The notes under the pieces: generated by a model
What the model saw: only the letters and a program-made list of their open reading frames with translations
Database searches by the model: none
What the model was told of the DNA's origin: nothing
Source of the DNA: Acanthococcus lagerstroemiae
Taxonomy: Eukaryota > Arthropoda > Insecta > Hemiptera > Eriococcidae
DNA length: 64,000 nt
Direction of reading: 5' to 3'
Assembly (NCBI GenBank): GCA_031841125.1
Contig: CM063110.1
Span: 36,347,214-36,411,213, forward strand
Translations under genes and position numbers: made by a program
In this document: positions 1-12,040 of the stretch, in pieces
Position numbering within the stretch: the stretch's first letter is position 1
Layout of the letters: every line of letters begins with the position of its first letter

Positions 1-1637
1 ACGTCACGTTGTAGGCAGTGTTGTACAGTAACCGAAACGATACTTAACTCAATTTCCCTAATTCGGAGAAGTCTACCTATGGAACTAGCATACTCATTTG
101 ACAAATACCCCCTCCCCCCCAAAAAAAAATCGCTAAATTGTCAGCGCTTCGTGCTTGCCGTATCTTTATGAATATTTCGTAATACATACTTGATCAGAGG
201 CAAAATTTTACAAACAAAATTCGATTGTGTGATATCTTATGCATCAAATTTAGATAATAAATACCGTTCCTTCGGTTCTTATACATTTTCAGAAGTCACA
301 GTCATCTCTATTATTTCCGTTTTGGCAGTGGTTCAAAATGGAATTATTGTGTTAGATGATCGCTTGAAGATGAAGAAAATGGAATGTTTCGTTTCTTGGA
401 AGACGCAAGCGACTGCAGGGCGCTGTAAACGTAATGAGTGGCTAGAATGACTGTTTGTTTTGGTTCCGCTCATGAAAATTCTTATGATTTGTCTCTTCGA
501 GATTACGCTTGAAGAAGAAATGTTCCAGTTGCACCACGCGTACGTTCTGCGCATTCGGATATAAATCACTACAGCGGCGAATCTAGAGAAAGCAAGCCTA
601 AAGAGGCTGTAGCCCCCCCCCCCCCAGGGCTGTCAAGTTTACACGAGATATTATGGTATTTAAAATAAAAGGGAAATTTCCAACGAGCTCCTGACAGAAA
701 GGTATCTTTTCAGGTCAATAAATTTCATTTTCCGAGACATTCTTTACCTATAATTTAAAAAATGTTCACTTCCTTACTCGCTAATACACTATATTATTCA
801 TTATTGTTTTTATGAGTGTAGCTACCCCCTCAGGAATTACGAGAAGGAGCAGCTGCTGAGTGCTGAGAATCACTTCTACTTACTACCTAGTTACTACCTG
901 TTACTACACCAACTTCCGATGAATTATCCAGTGTTCACAGCGCTCCTACTAGCTCCTAGTTTCATTTTACCGACAGTATCAGTTTTTCCAAAACAGCGTA
1001 AGCTACGAAATCATAGTCTGTAGAAAAGTCCTTTTAAAGAGTGAATAAGTATACTTTTATAGTCCTTTTTCTTAAGTCAATTTGGATAGACACATACGGT
1101 CTTTGAAGTTTGTAGACTTTCTTATCTTCTGATTTTTTTTCTATTTTTCACAGCATCGATTTTAGTTTTGAAATCGTGCGGAAATCTGTAATCTATTCTT
1201 GTTCTCCAAACAATTCGTAAAGCGTCGATTTGATTATTAATTTTCCTATTTCTTGCCCATTGAGTTGTTTATCCTAAAATTATAGTGATCTAGTGAAGTT
1301 TCGACGAGTAGAAATTGTATTGGGATAATAAATATACCGGTGAGTTTTACTTCACAACTTCCTATTTTATTGGTTTATCTCTGAACCTCTAATTAGAGGA
1401 AGATACATACGTGGTCAATTTTTGATCTATATCATCTTCGTTGTCTTTTACTTCGAACCATTGTGAATTTTTACTGCTTTTTATAATAGGTACGTAACAA
1501 TCAGTACTGACTCCTACCTTGAGGAGACCGTCGTTTTACTCTAATTTCATCGATAACATGTTCATCATCGTTCGTAGATTTACGATTGAAACCATCGTAT
1601 TATGCGGGTAACTGATGTAAATTTTATTATCTTGCAG
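1..1637. other. Non-coding upstream region, no gene seen
   Basis: A+T-rich DNA with no recognisable coding sequence; short open frames here show no motif. A C13 run lies at 613-625. A consensus splice donor (GTGAGT) at 1340 could end an untranslated first exon of the gene that starts at 1638. The frame upstream of that gene's ATG meets a stop within this putative exon, so any such exon would be 5' UTR. This is inference only. Confidence 0.4.
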
Positions 1638-1656
1638 TGGTCCATCGTTTATTGTT

Positions 1657-2677
1657 ATGCAACCTGTAAACGGACGAAGAATTTCTACGGCTCCGAGATT
1701 AAAAAGAGACTACTATTCTCGACAGCCCGAAAATGCAGAAATAATCAACTACGTCTATGATTGTAAGTTTCTTAAGTCTCGTTGATGATATATAAATATT
1801 CGTATTTCAGGTAAGCTTTTCTGATTACCACGGCTGTATCCCGTTCAAGTTTTACATTCCACAATGTTAATGTATGCCGAAGACAAGAGTACTGTTCTGA
1901 ATTTTCTGAAGACGTGAATTCTGTTGACAACTAGCAATGGAGGGTAGTTTTCGAATGAAGTGTGATTATTAATCTAATTCTCTGAACGCCATTGTTTATT
2001 AATAAAACTTCCCGTTTGCGCGTCTGTTACCAAATTGCAAAGTCATTATGTGGATATTAATCATGTATTACGTATTTTTGTAGCGTGGAATGAAGTTTCA
2101 AGAGGCTTCAGAAGTAAGTCTGCGTTTGCTACCAATAGTAAGTATACATTTTCGTTTTGCTGTTATGTACGTACAGGGGACGAAGGTCGATTTTAAATTA
2201 AACTTATATTATTTTCAGGTCCAAATGTGACATACTATCAAGCGTCGGGATCAAATAATCGATTAGCAAGTATGTGATATCTGATTGATTTAATACTCAT
2301 TTTATTTTCACGTTCTGGGTGTATGAGGTGCTTATACACTCAGTTGGCTTCCCAAGGAATTAGTTATTCCGTAACAGTGTTGCTTTTGTCTAGTAACTTA
2401 ATACTTCAACTAAAAATCTATTATACATCTCATCGGCGGCCTAATAAAAACCTGCTATGCATTGAAAAATAAATTTTCTAACAAACTAAACAAAACTTTC
2501 AGATCAACGGCGATACTTATTTCGGTGCACTTCCCGACCTGGTAGAAGTGCCCCATTCTATGTAAGCTGCTGAATTATCACATTGATCAAATGTTTTCAG
2601 ATTTCGAACCATTCGATCTTGAATCATGGTGGGGTAAGAAAATGGTGCAGAATTGTAGTCAGAATCGAAGCCCATAA
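1657..2677 (+). CDS. MCRIP/FAM195-family small protein, four coding exons
   Basis: Spliced gene with coding exons 1657-1762, 2084-2137, 2219-2269 and 2601-2677 (TAA at 2675). All introns are GT-AG and all junctions keep phase 1, giving 95 residues. The acceptor before exon 1 is at 1636-1637. The product resembles the MAPK-regulated corepressor-interacting proteins (MCRIP1/MCRIP2). It has an N-terminal VNGRR box (residues 4-8), a central ENAEIINYVYDSWNEV segment matching the family's EENVRF..EAWQ.V motif, and a C-terminal RLANFEPFDLESWW block matching the family's RLQNF.PIDLDEWW. Vertebrate MCRIPs bind the corepressor CtBP under ERK control and associate with DDX6 and stress-granule proteins; whether that holds here is inferred. 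The ATG at 1657 is chosen because it directly precedes the conserved VNGRR and no upstream in-frame ATG is visible. The family call rests on remembered motif order, not on an alignment. Confidence 0.8.
2503..2561 (+). other. Possible alternative 59-nt exon in the last MCRIP intron
   Basis: A 59-base segment with an acceptor (TTTCAG ending at 2502) and a donor (GTAAGC at 2562) lies between the third and fourth coding exons. It is open in the phase left by exon 3, but 59 is not a multiple of three. Including it would therefore replace the conserved FEPFDLESWW ending with an unrelated tail. It may be a regulated exon or a chance splice-site pair. Confidence 0.3.
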
Positions 2678-3056
2678 ATTTGACGCTCATGTGAAATGCT
2701 CCAAAATTTCTCTTGTAATTTAAAAAAATCGTGTATTTGTCGATAAACAATTTCGTTCGCAATCGTTAGAAGTAATTATGTACCGAAAGATCTTGGTTTA
2801 CGTTCTCACGTATTCTCTGCATAATAAGTCTGTGCAGAACTTGAATATTTGTCAACAACGAGGTGATTAATAGTATTAGTCAAAAATTTTGATTGTAATC
2901 GTACGAGGGTAAAAATGATGGACATTAATTAATTTTAGATGTGGTACCTATCTTTGTTTCTGTCTAATTTATTCTTATCTATTTCCCGATGATGATAAGA
3001 AACTAAGTTCGTACAGTATTTAAAAGTTGTTTTAATTGAAACCATAATTGGAAAAA

Positions 3057-3252
3057 CAACCATAGTCAGTTTTGATTTTTTGACTTAAATGACAAGACTG
3101 AGCTATATTCACTGCTCAAATGGGTGAATTATCTGCTTGTTTTCATTCTTAGATAATGACTTGATGAAATATGCTGCAAAGTCCTTGCGTAATGGCTGCT
3201 GATGTAGCTCAGTCTGTCATTTAAGTCAAAAAATTAAAACTGATTATGGTTG
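3057..3252. mobile_element. Small foldback element (MITE-like) with about 47-bp inverted arms
   Basis: The left arm at 3057-3104 and the right arm at 3206-3252 are inverted copies of each other with only a few differences (for example CAACCATAGTCAGTTTT against its complement at the other end). They enclose about 100 bp of unrelated loop. There is no coding capacity. No clear target duplication is seen. It lies a few hundred bases downstream of the MCRIP stop codon and could sit in that gene's 3' UTR. Confidence 0.75.
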
Positions 3253-5284
3253 TGTTCACAGTTGGCGTTTCAGTTTTTTTCCTTCTTTGTTGATTATCTC
3301 CCATGTAGTATTCACTTCGTTTGTAGGAATAGTGTACATTATTACTTTTGAAACATAATTTGCTTTATTTAGATACATTCAATTTGTTTTAAAGAATATA
3401 TCTATATCAAGTTTTGTCAAGTGTACTAAATAAGAATGTATTTTATTTGTTTGTTGTGACTTTATGTTGTATTTCGTAATTTGAATTAAACCGGTTATTT
3501 ATACGAAAATGTCCCGTGCCGTGGTAGATACCTGGGAAGATAGAGAAAATTACTTTTTTGAAGTTTCATAACTGTAGCTGCAGTTGGAGGAGCTAGAAGT
3601 GAAGTCAGTTTCTCAGTTTAAAACTATGATTGTATGTGTTTGTTGAAAGTAATATGTCTTTTGAAATTTCGATATTCGTAAAACCAGGTAGCGTCAAGGC
3701 GGGCAAATGGAAACATTGCCTCTCCTTCTGAGCCGACGGTTTGCCTCCCTTCATCGTAGAAAAGTCGAGACATTTTTTTGCTTCCTTTTTCTAGTTTGAG
3801 CGTAGAATGTGCAATTTTATCCTACGTTGCCTCTCCCAGAAAATAAACACGTACCACAATGTAAAAGGACACAGTTGTATATGTATAGTATAGGTATCTA
3901 CCAGCAGTTAAACAATATTTCGAGAAATAATCGCTGAGCGGTTCTGAAGGAATGAGTATAGTATATGTTACTCGATATCGGACAAATTAGAATGAGAAAA
4001 TGACAGCATACACCTTGTACAAATAAGGTATACTGCCAAACTTTATCCTTCAGTGACTTAAATGTCAAATATTTCAGTAAACTCCGTGTGGAAGCAATCA
4101 AACACATGAAAACGGGTATACAAGTTACAAGAATAAAGTTACGTTAATATGAACAAAACTTTTTCTGTGTATAGAATTCAAAATAAGCGTTAGCGAAACT
4201 TGATGGAAACGTCGATGGAGGCTCATTTCTAAAGGTGTACCGTGGTATTACAAGGTCAAACCCCAAAACCGTTAAAATTGGCTTGAGTTCTACACGATCT
4301 CGTTCCACGTAGTTTCCTTTTACTTTCTCCCTTAACTTCTTAGGAAAATCCTCTCTTGTTTCGCAGTTTTATAGAATATAAACCATGTCTTACGAATCGA
4401 CTGTCTTTTACAAAACTGCTGCAGGTATCTGTACTTTAACAATTTTGCATTGCAGAGAAGAAGCTTTCTTTTTTTTGGTTTCAAGTACCTCTACTTTCTG
4501 GGCAGGTACCATGAGTAACTGATACAGATCCATATCCACAACTTATGAAAATAAGTAGAAATATATTCTCCGTAAGATTCCGTGTAGGTATAGTTTTTAT
4601 TTCGTAGAACTGTCGCCATTTGCTAAAAGCTGATTCTATATGCCATCAAAAGGAAAAAGTGCACCAATACTCGCACGAGCACTAATATCTGAAAAACTCC
4701 GCATACCTATTTTCGAATTTTTACCCCGCGTTTTCTTCGCTGGCGATGGACACGTAGTGAAAAATTCAAATCGTTATTTAAATACACGAGAATGTGTGAC
4801 AAAATTGCCATTGCCATCGTTTTGAGAAAGGGAGAAAGAGTTACTGATATATGTTCAACGGCTCAAGAGAATATTACAGTGAGAAGAAACCATAAAGAAA
4901 TCGATCGCGGCTGCTGAAAATAAATAATGTAGATAAGCAAATTTTCATGTTCTGCATTATTACCCACGCGAACTATTTATCAACCAGCAACTTCATTTTG
5001 AAATGAGGAACACATCTGCTGAATGAATTCGAAAATATGTACCTAATTGAGGCCATTCAAATCAATTCTCCCAATATGGCCAAAGAAGCTTTTGATGATG
5101 CTTTAACAAATTTAATGCTTTTAGACGGTAAACGAGAGAACTTTCTACCTATTTAAACATTAAAACCAGCAGATGAAAAATAAAATAGCGTCCTCGCATT
5201 TGGTGTTAACGCGGGTTTCAATTTTCCAGTAGATACCTATACGTCATTTAGTTTTAGTCATTTGTGTTTCTGACTGCAACAGAG
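3253..5284. other. Non-coding, nothing recognised
   Basis: A+T-rich DNA without long open frames, splice-supported exons or clear repeats. The first canonical AATAAA after the MCRIP stop is at about 3841, so the 3' UTR of that gene may reach into this stretch. Confidence 0.35.
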
Positions 5285-5728
5285 GCAAATTACTCTACAC
5301 AACAGGATAAAAAACAATGGAATGAGATTATATGATTTTAGCTCTTATTTCAAATGTTGAATACAATGGTGTTAACCATTTTCCTCGAGAACCTCCACCC
5401 GTTTTCTCTATTCAAAATTAACATTTTAACAAAATTCTTTCCATTTATTTTTGTTTTTGTCGTTCATAAATAGCTACACTGATAGGTACTGATAACATTA
5501 CTGAACAGGCGAACAACAATTCAACACAACGCATATACGAGTACAACATAAGTTGTGTTTGATCAGTGCATCTTGATGATACTAAAATTTGCATTTGAGA
5601 TAGGAGATAGAAACAAATAATATAATAAAAAAATTAACATCGGCATTAAATTCCTCGTTGAAAATACATAATTATACCTAATATTATGTAGAATCATAAT
5701 ATTTTCATACGTCATTGTTTGTGAATCT
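5285..5728 (+). repeat. Dispersed repeat, copy A (partner at 19647-20002)
   Basis: This stretch and 19647-20002 share long collinear matches in the same orientation: the ACAACAGGATAAAAAACAAT..GAATGAGATTATATGATTTTAGCT block, the CTCGAGAACCTC block, the ATCTTGATGATACTAAAATTTGCAT block and the AACATCGGCATTAAATTCCTCG block. Indels separate the blocks. No open frame or terminal repeat is visible, so the class is unknown. It may be the tail of a non-autonomous element. Confidence 0.7.
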
Positions 5729-8700
5729 CAAACTGGTAACACTGGCTTGTAACAGAAAATGATTTGTTGATCCATTGTTATATTATGAAGAAGTACCTAG
5801 TTCAGTAGATTAAAATGAAACTGTGAAATTCATTCGTACGTGGAATTTTTGGAGACTGTTTGGTGCTTTTGAAGTGCGTGCTGGTGTTACTTTTATTGTA
5901 CTTGAATTCATATAATACCAACGTGGAACCTGTGTGTATCACAATTTCGGCTTTATAAGGAAAATTGATTCGCATCTCGGTGAGTATGATCTACCTTTTC
6001 TCCCTCTTCTCGGAATATCCTACTGTTACAGCAGCTATCATTCAAACGTTTCAGAGTTACTGATGAGTGCTGTTTTCAATCTTTGAATGCATAATTGGTA
6101 TTCCATTTAGTGTATCAATTTGTATAAATAAGCAGTTATTGATCTAAGAAATTTCCGAAATCTTGGAACAGTGTAGAAGTCAGAATTCGAATTTGAAAAT
6201 GGTTGACTAGATTTAGCTTTCTAATTCACAAATTTCAAGTCATTAGCAGTGTTGGGCAACTTGCACTTATTATAGAATACTGATGAATTACAAAATGCAG
6301 TATTCATATGAATACTGAATTACTGAATATTTACATATATAAGTATATAATATAGTGGTATATACCTGCAAAAACGTATTCTTCAGACAACGAATACTGA
6401 ATAGTATCCACATACATACTGAGTATAATTTATGTTCTCAGAATGGGGGAAGAAGAAGGGCAGTTGAGTAACACGTAATACTCTAAGAAACTAAACCGAA
6501 AAGAAAAAAGGATAAGTGACCGTAGTCAAAGCGAATAAAAAAAAAAACTATGTTTACAAAGAGGCAAAATTACACACACAGTGTGGAATCTAATACTTTA
6601 ATACTTACATTAAATTGTGCGCATCATGTAAGCGGTTACATATATAAACGCTCTTGAATGCAGAGTTGAGAAGTAATTGAATACATTATTTGTATTCATA
6701 AATACAGAATTAAGTATAGTCTTCTTTTTTTTTATTTTTATGAGTTCAGTCAGGTACCTAGCCGACTTGTATTATATAGAATTTATTTTCAAGAAGTATC
6801 CTGTTTTTTTATTGCAAGAAGTAAGAAAGTAATGAAAGCAGAAGGAGAAAAAGACAATAAACAAAGCAATACATATTGGTGGTGGAGGTATTGATGAAGT
6901 AAGGGCAGCATGAGAAGCAGTAGATGAGCAGCGCTACCAGCAGCGTTATAAATGGCGCTCAACAGTACAGCATTTTTTAGACATAGCAGCACAGATATCA
7001 GCATATGGGAGCATTTGCCATGTTAGCATTTCCTTAGCAGCACTACTATAGCAGCTCACCGCCTGCAGTGCACACAAGAGCAAATGATAAAAACGCGCTT
7101 ATAATTCCAGTCTCAAGGCTGCTATTAACGCTCACTACTCACTAGTAGCAAAATTGTGGTATAGCAGATATATTAAAATAGCAGCCCTTTTTTATCTGGG
7201 TAATATCTCGTTAAACAGTCGGACAGGTTGTTCAAATCACTGAATCAGCATATCAGGACAGTCTTTTATCTACTTCATGACTATCTTTGGGAATCTGAAT
7301 TTATGTTTCATTGTTGATATATTTACTGGAACGATGTAGAGATCTCTATTTCTTCAAGGTGTAGATTCTAAAATCGTATCATCATATGAATTCATCTTTA
7401 AAAATATCTGGTAACACAAAAGATCTGACTTTGTGACTATCTACATAATATGTATTTCATTTGCTTCCACAGTGTCCAATATAAGGTAGATGATAAGCAT
7501 ATCACATCGAGAAGATAGTTATTAGCATTCATTGTACTGTGAAATAGGATGATAATGTATGTATGCTGTTGGCCGACACAGCAGACTCACTGTCCCTAAA
7601 GTGTGAAAATATATGTACACAGAGTAGATGAAGTTTTGCACTCATTAGAAGAGGAACATGGAGATATGGACTATGCTGCATAGTTACTGCGATGAGAAAT
7701 TTATGTATCCTCCAAATCTAGTGTTAGAAGTGGGAAATGCTGAATATTCGACATGAGCATAAGAGAATTGAATTTCTCGAGTTCGGGAATGGAAAACTCC
7801 TACAAATATATAATTTTGAGGTTTAAGATAGGTCGTGTCTTTGAAAACAATAATGCAACTTTCTTGAATTTTTGCTTACTTTTGTTCTTGTGTATGGGCA
7901 TGACGTCCAACTCTGGAGCTTGCACCCTCATAATATTTTAGATCTTACTGTTACAGACAACTGTTTTTCTATCAAGTGGAAATGGTTTTTATTTCTATTA
8001 GGTTTTAACAATCCGTACCCAATTTATCTTAGGTCTGCGTCCGACTTATTTCTTATTTATTATTATTTATTTTTTTTTAGTTTACATAAAACCATTTGTA
8101 CATAATATAATGCGTATTGGTATCTAGAAACATAAATACAAACTACAAAATTCTTACATAATATGTACTAGCCCGATCTAAAAATTCGAGCACCCCCCCC
8201 CCAACTGACAGAGTTGCGCTACGGGCTTGAGTTTTAATTTATAAAAGCTTTAAAATTATTGAAGAGATCGATTCACATACCTTTTCTTATGTTGTTTGAG
8301 TAGTTCTGATTGGTTCTTAATACGTTAATTGAAAATGACTGCAGCATCCCAGTTCTGTTTTACTTATTCCCACGAAAAACTTTATTCATAACGTTGCGCA
8401 TGGTGCGTCCCGTAGGTAATGGCTTGTGAGTGGACTCCTTGTTTTGGACATTTAAGTTATATGTATGCTGCTGTGTTTCTATTTCTTTTTAAAGTCGCCT
8501 TGAATATTCAGATGGATTCTGAAAATTTATTGTTAAGGAGAGACAACTTAAAATTCCCTCTGAAGTGCCACACCTTGGATCTTCAGGTTAAATAGTATCC
8601 ATTAGCAGCAGCCACTTGCTTCGCTTATGTTGGCCAGCTCAGCACTACTCGCCTCGCTTCCTGAATTCTTGTATGTGTACCTATCGCCTGTGCTTATTAC

Positions 8701-8770
8701 TTGCTCACGGCAAATCTCCCTGATAGAGAAATTGTCTTTTCACTACTGTTAGTAAGACTGAGCTTTGTTT
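5729..8770. other. Non-coding; GAATACT-rich patch near 6250-6720
   Basis: No coding sequence is recognised. The part from about 6250 to 6720 is rich in the words GAATACTGAA and TATTCA in both orientations and begins with CAGTGTTGGGCAACTTGC, a hAT-like terminus; no matching right end was found. The part from about 6890 to 7190 is rich in GCAGC words. A C-run lies at about 8191. Confidence 0.35.
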
Positions 8771-8774
8771 GTAC

Positions 8775-9200
8775 ACTCGGCTGAGGGATATCCCGGATGG
8801 TCTATCGATAATTTTAATTTTTCACCACCATCAGTATAATTTTGCATCCTAAGTTTATTTGGGACTGAGAGCGACTCACAGATGACTACTGATAATTCTA
8901 TATATATTATATATTTTTTTTACCATGAATTTCATGAATGTGGACTGAAAAGACTATTCAGGGGTGGCCTGTTGATAATTCTGATTATTTTTTCGCTATC
9001 AGTACGTGGGGCTGAGGGTTACTTGGAGATAGCCAACTGATAATTTTAGTTATTTTTTCACTATCAAAATATGACTACATAATATGCTCCAACATTATGT
9101 GGAGTGTGGACTATTTAAAGGTGGTCTACTGATTCTGTAAGACTGTGCCCTAACTTTTTATAGGGCTGAAGGCTATCCAGAGCGAGCTCGTTAATATGTC
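8775..9200 (+). repeat. Degenerate tandem repeat, roughly 95-120-bp units
   Basis: At least four diverged units share the order GGCTGAGG.., then ..GGTGG/ATGGTCTA, then TGATAATTTTAATT/GTTATTTTTTC, then ACTATCAGTA. They recur near 8780, 8870, 8945 and 9010. Weaker traces continue near 9520-9640. There is no coding potential. It looks like an old minisatellite. Confidence 0.5.
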
Positions 9201-9252
9201 GAAGTTCCGAGGGAGGGGACATGAACGTTCAAAAAATCATTACCGTATTTTA

Positions 9253-9321
9253 ACGAGTATAACACGCACACTTTTTCCAATTTTCAAGATTTTAAATCAG
9301 GAATGCGTGTTATATTCGTGT
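9253..9321. repeat. Short inverted repeat around GTATAACACGC
   Basis: ACGAGTATAACACGCAC at 9254-9270 is mirrored by GCGTGTTATATTCGTGT at about 9305-9321, giving a stem of about 17 bp with few mismatches and a 35-bp loop. The left flank reads CCGTATTTTAACGAG. It could be the paired termini of a very short palindromic element. Confidence 0.4.
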
Positions 9322-10129
9322 AAAAACAGATGTTAATTTGATTGATGAATCACATTAATGTAGGATTTTATGTCTTCCAGTTCTCATTATTACCTAGTTA
9401 GTAAGTGTTCAAAATATTTATGTTAATGTCTTAAAAAAAAAAAAAAAAAAAAGTTCGGGGAGAAGAGGAAAGATATAATCTTCCTCTTTCCTCTCCCCTG
9501 TATGTACTCGCCTGATCTGAGGGTAGCCTAACAATAATATGTCAGTCTTTTTTCTTCTATCTATAAGACTGCTGCACCCTATATTCACAATTGGCTGAGG
9601 TATATCCGGGGTATGAATGTCTGCTAGGATATAATGTAATTGGAAATTATCATGATACGATTGAACAACAAGTAAAGTGGATTATAAATCGATCATTTGA
9701 AAAAACTAAAGTAATTTAAAATGATCGATTATTATTAGAGTCTGATAGATTAATTGAAATAACCATTTTTTAAAGCAATGATTGATTAAAAAACTAATAA
9801 AAATTTAATTTCCGACAGAAAACTTTAAAATTTCCATTTCCCATCAAAAGTTCAAATTTTTCAGCAAAAATTTTACAACAACCTTAATGTGCGTATATTG
9901 AATAATCGATTATAACCGATTGCCTCTTTTGTAACTATCGATATAATCGATTGTCAAAAAATAGTTGATTATTGTCATGATTATATCCAATTCCAATCAA
10001 CTCTTCGAGGTAATAATACTTATATCTTTCCTATTGGAAATTGATAATATATTTAATACTTTTGTTGATAACAGGGAGATACTGAAGAGTTTCTCCTAGG
10101 ATGGGGGAGGGTGAAAATTGTGGAAGTCT

Positions 10130-10380
10130 TCACTGACTCAACATAAAATTCCCAAGTACATATAAAAGTAAAAAAAAAAAAAAACTTTTGACTTGTTGGA
10201 TTTTTTCAACTGACTCAACCCAAAATTCCCAAGTATCAAGGCAAAAGAAGAAAAACCTTTTGTTGATTTGTTGGATTGTCCTAACTTCACAACTCAATTA
10301 CCATGTATCAAAGCAAGCAAAAACAAAAAAACAAAATAAAACCTGTGACTGGATTTTTCCAACTCCGCCCAACTGAAATG
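10130..10380 (+). repeat. Minisatellite, about 80-bp units (family also at 11755-12040)
   Basis: Three units share CAACTGACTCAACCCAAAATT, CCCAAGTATCAA, an A-rich spacer, and CTTTTGACTTGTTGGATTTTT. The A-rich spacers vary in length. The same unit recurs about 1.4 kb downstream. Open frames in it are artefacts of the repeat. Confidence 0.6.
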
Positions 10381-11754
10381 GTACATTTTCTCAACTGCTG
10401 CGAGTAAAAAATGCCTTGAGGGGGGGGGGTAAATTGCCTCTTACCCCTACGTCGGTAGGTACTTCCTTGGTTGATAATTCTGTTTGAGCTCCTACTATTA
10501 GATTTACCTACTGAATGAAAACAACACTACAGCTGAGGATAAGTGAAATTGACAAATCCAAACGCTCGTATGCTATCACAAAATTTCTGCAACTACGGTG
10601 CTGATAAGTTGCGATGACAAATAATAATGTCTTACTCACAAAGTAAACGTTACATTCGCATTAACTGCACACGAAATAGGCAAGATAATTTGGTAAATAG
10701 ATTGCTCAGATCAAAAAGATGATTATTTTTTCACATCATTCACATTGTAATATTTTTGGGAAAACTGAGGGCTTGTTGTATATGCTTGTTCTGATCCTTG
10801 ATGCTGCAATCCGCTTAGTTCGTTTGGAGTTTCAGTTTCCGATTATCGAATACTTACTTACCTGATCTAAACGTTTAAAAACATTGTCATGCCCCCCCCC
10901 CCAAAAAAAAAAAGTCGCAAATGATGACCATCAGATTTTAAGAAAAAGACAACGGACAACGATTTGATAAATCTTAAAAGTTAAAATTATAATAATATTA
11001 TACATAACCTTTTTTTTTTTTTTTTTTTTTTTTAATAGTTTTGTTCATCTCTGTTTTAAATAGGACTTCGCTATTTATTATTGGAATGAGGTAAAATTTT
11101 GAAATATTTCTGAAACCATCCTCTTGTCCATTTGAAGAAGAGCCAAACAAACAGCATCATCTCAAACCATTCTTCATAATTTCCATAACTTTTTACCAGC
11201 TTATAGATACATTATGGAAGGGTAAAAATGTAATACAATCACAAAAACGGTTCGTTCCTGATGTAAGTGCATTAGAAGCTGTGTCAAGTACTCGACGAAA
11301 ATGAATGAATAAGATGGAAATAAATATAACGCACTAAGTAATGAAATCATTCACACATCAGGTCATCTGATGATTATGATCAAACTTCTGTACAATACAA
11401 ATAACATTTTTCACACGTAGGTATAGTCGTACTCCGCAAAAGTATTTCATTCTCTCTCCTTCACTTTCCTTATTGTTTTGCGTGGCTACTTACAATAATC
11501 TTTTACTCGAAATTCTGATGGTAACTTCTTGCATTGTCATCAGTTTTGGGGAATTATCTACTGAAGCAATATTTGCGAATGCTGTTAGAACTTGAGAGGA
11601 TCTAGACTATCTACATGTAAATTAAAATTGTTGACAATGAGGCATGCGGTGAGAGTAATATTTGAGACAGAATTCCCGTTACAAAAATCATCCAAGATAA
11701 TATCCCCATTGATCAGGAACGTAGCGAAGAGTTTTTCTGGAGGGACAAAAATTC

Positions 11755-12040
11755 TTAAATTCTTGCAACTGACTCAATTCAAAATTCCCAAATATCAAAA
11801 TTTGTTTATATTACCAAAAAAAACAAAAAAAAAAAAAAAAAAAAAAAACTTTTGACTAGTTGTATTTTTCCAAATTTTGATCCAATTGACTCAAATCAAA
11901 ATTTCCAAGTTTCAAATTTTTTTTGTATTAGCCAAATAAGAAGAAAGAAAGGAAGGAAGAAAGAAAAAAAAAACAAAAAACTGTTGACTTGTGTGGGTTT
12001 TCTAATTTTTGATCCATCTACTAAAATTCCCCAACTTCGG
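11755..12040 (+). repeat. Second minisatellite block, same unit as 10130-10380
   Basis: Units begin CAACTGACTCAATTCAAAATT, then CCAAATATCAA, an extended poly-A or A/G spacer, and CTTTTGACTAGTTGTATTTTTCC. Spacer runs reach more than 20 A near 11825-11848 and include a (GGAA/GAAA)n patch at 11940-11970. A single unrepeated trace (CTAATTTTTCCAACTGATTTTC) occurs near 13010. Confidence 0.55.

Noticed and set aside
190..569. Frames of 86 and 78 codons near the left edge as a gene
   Set aside because: Overlapping frames on opposite strands, no motif and no splice support.
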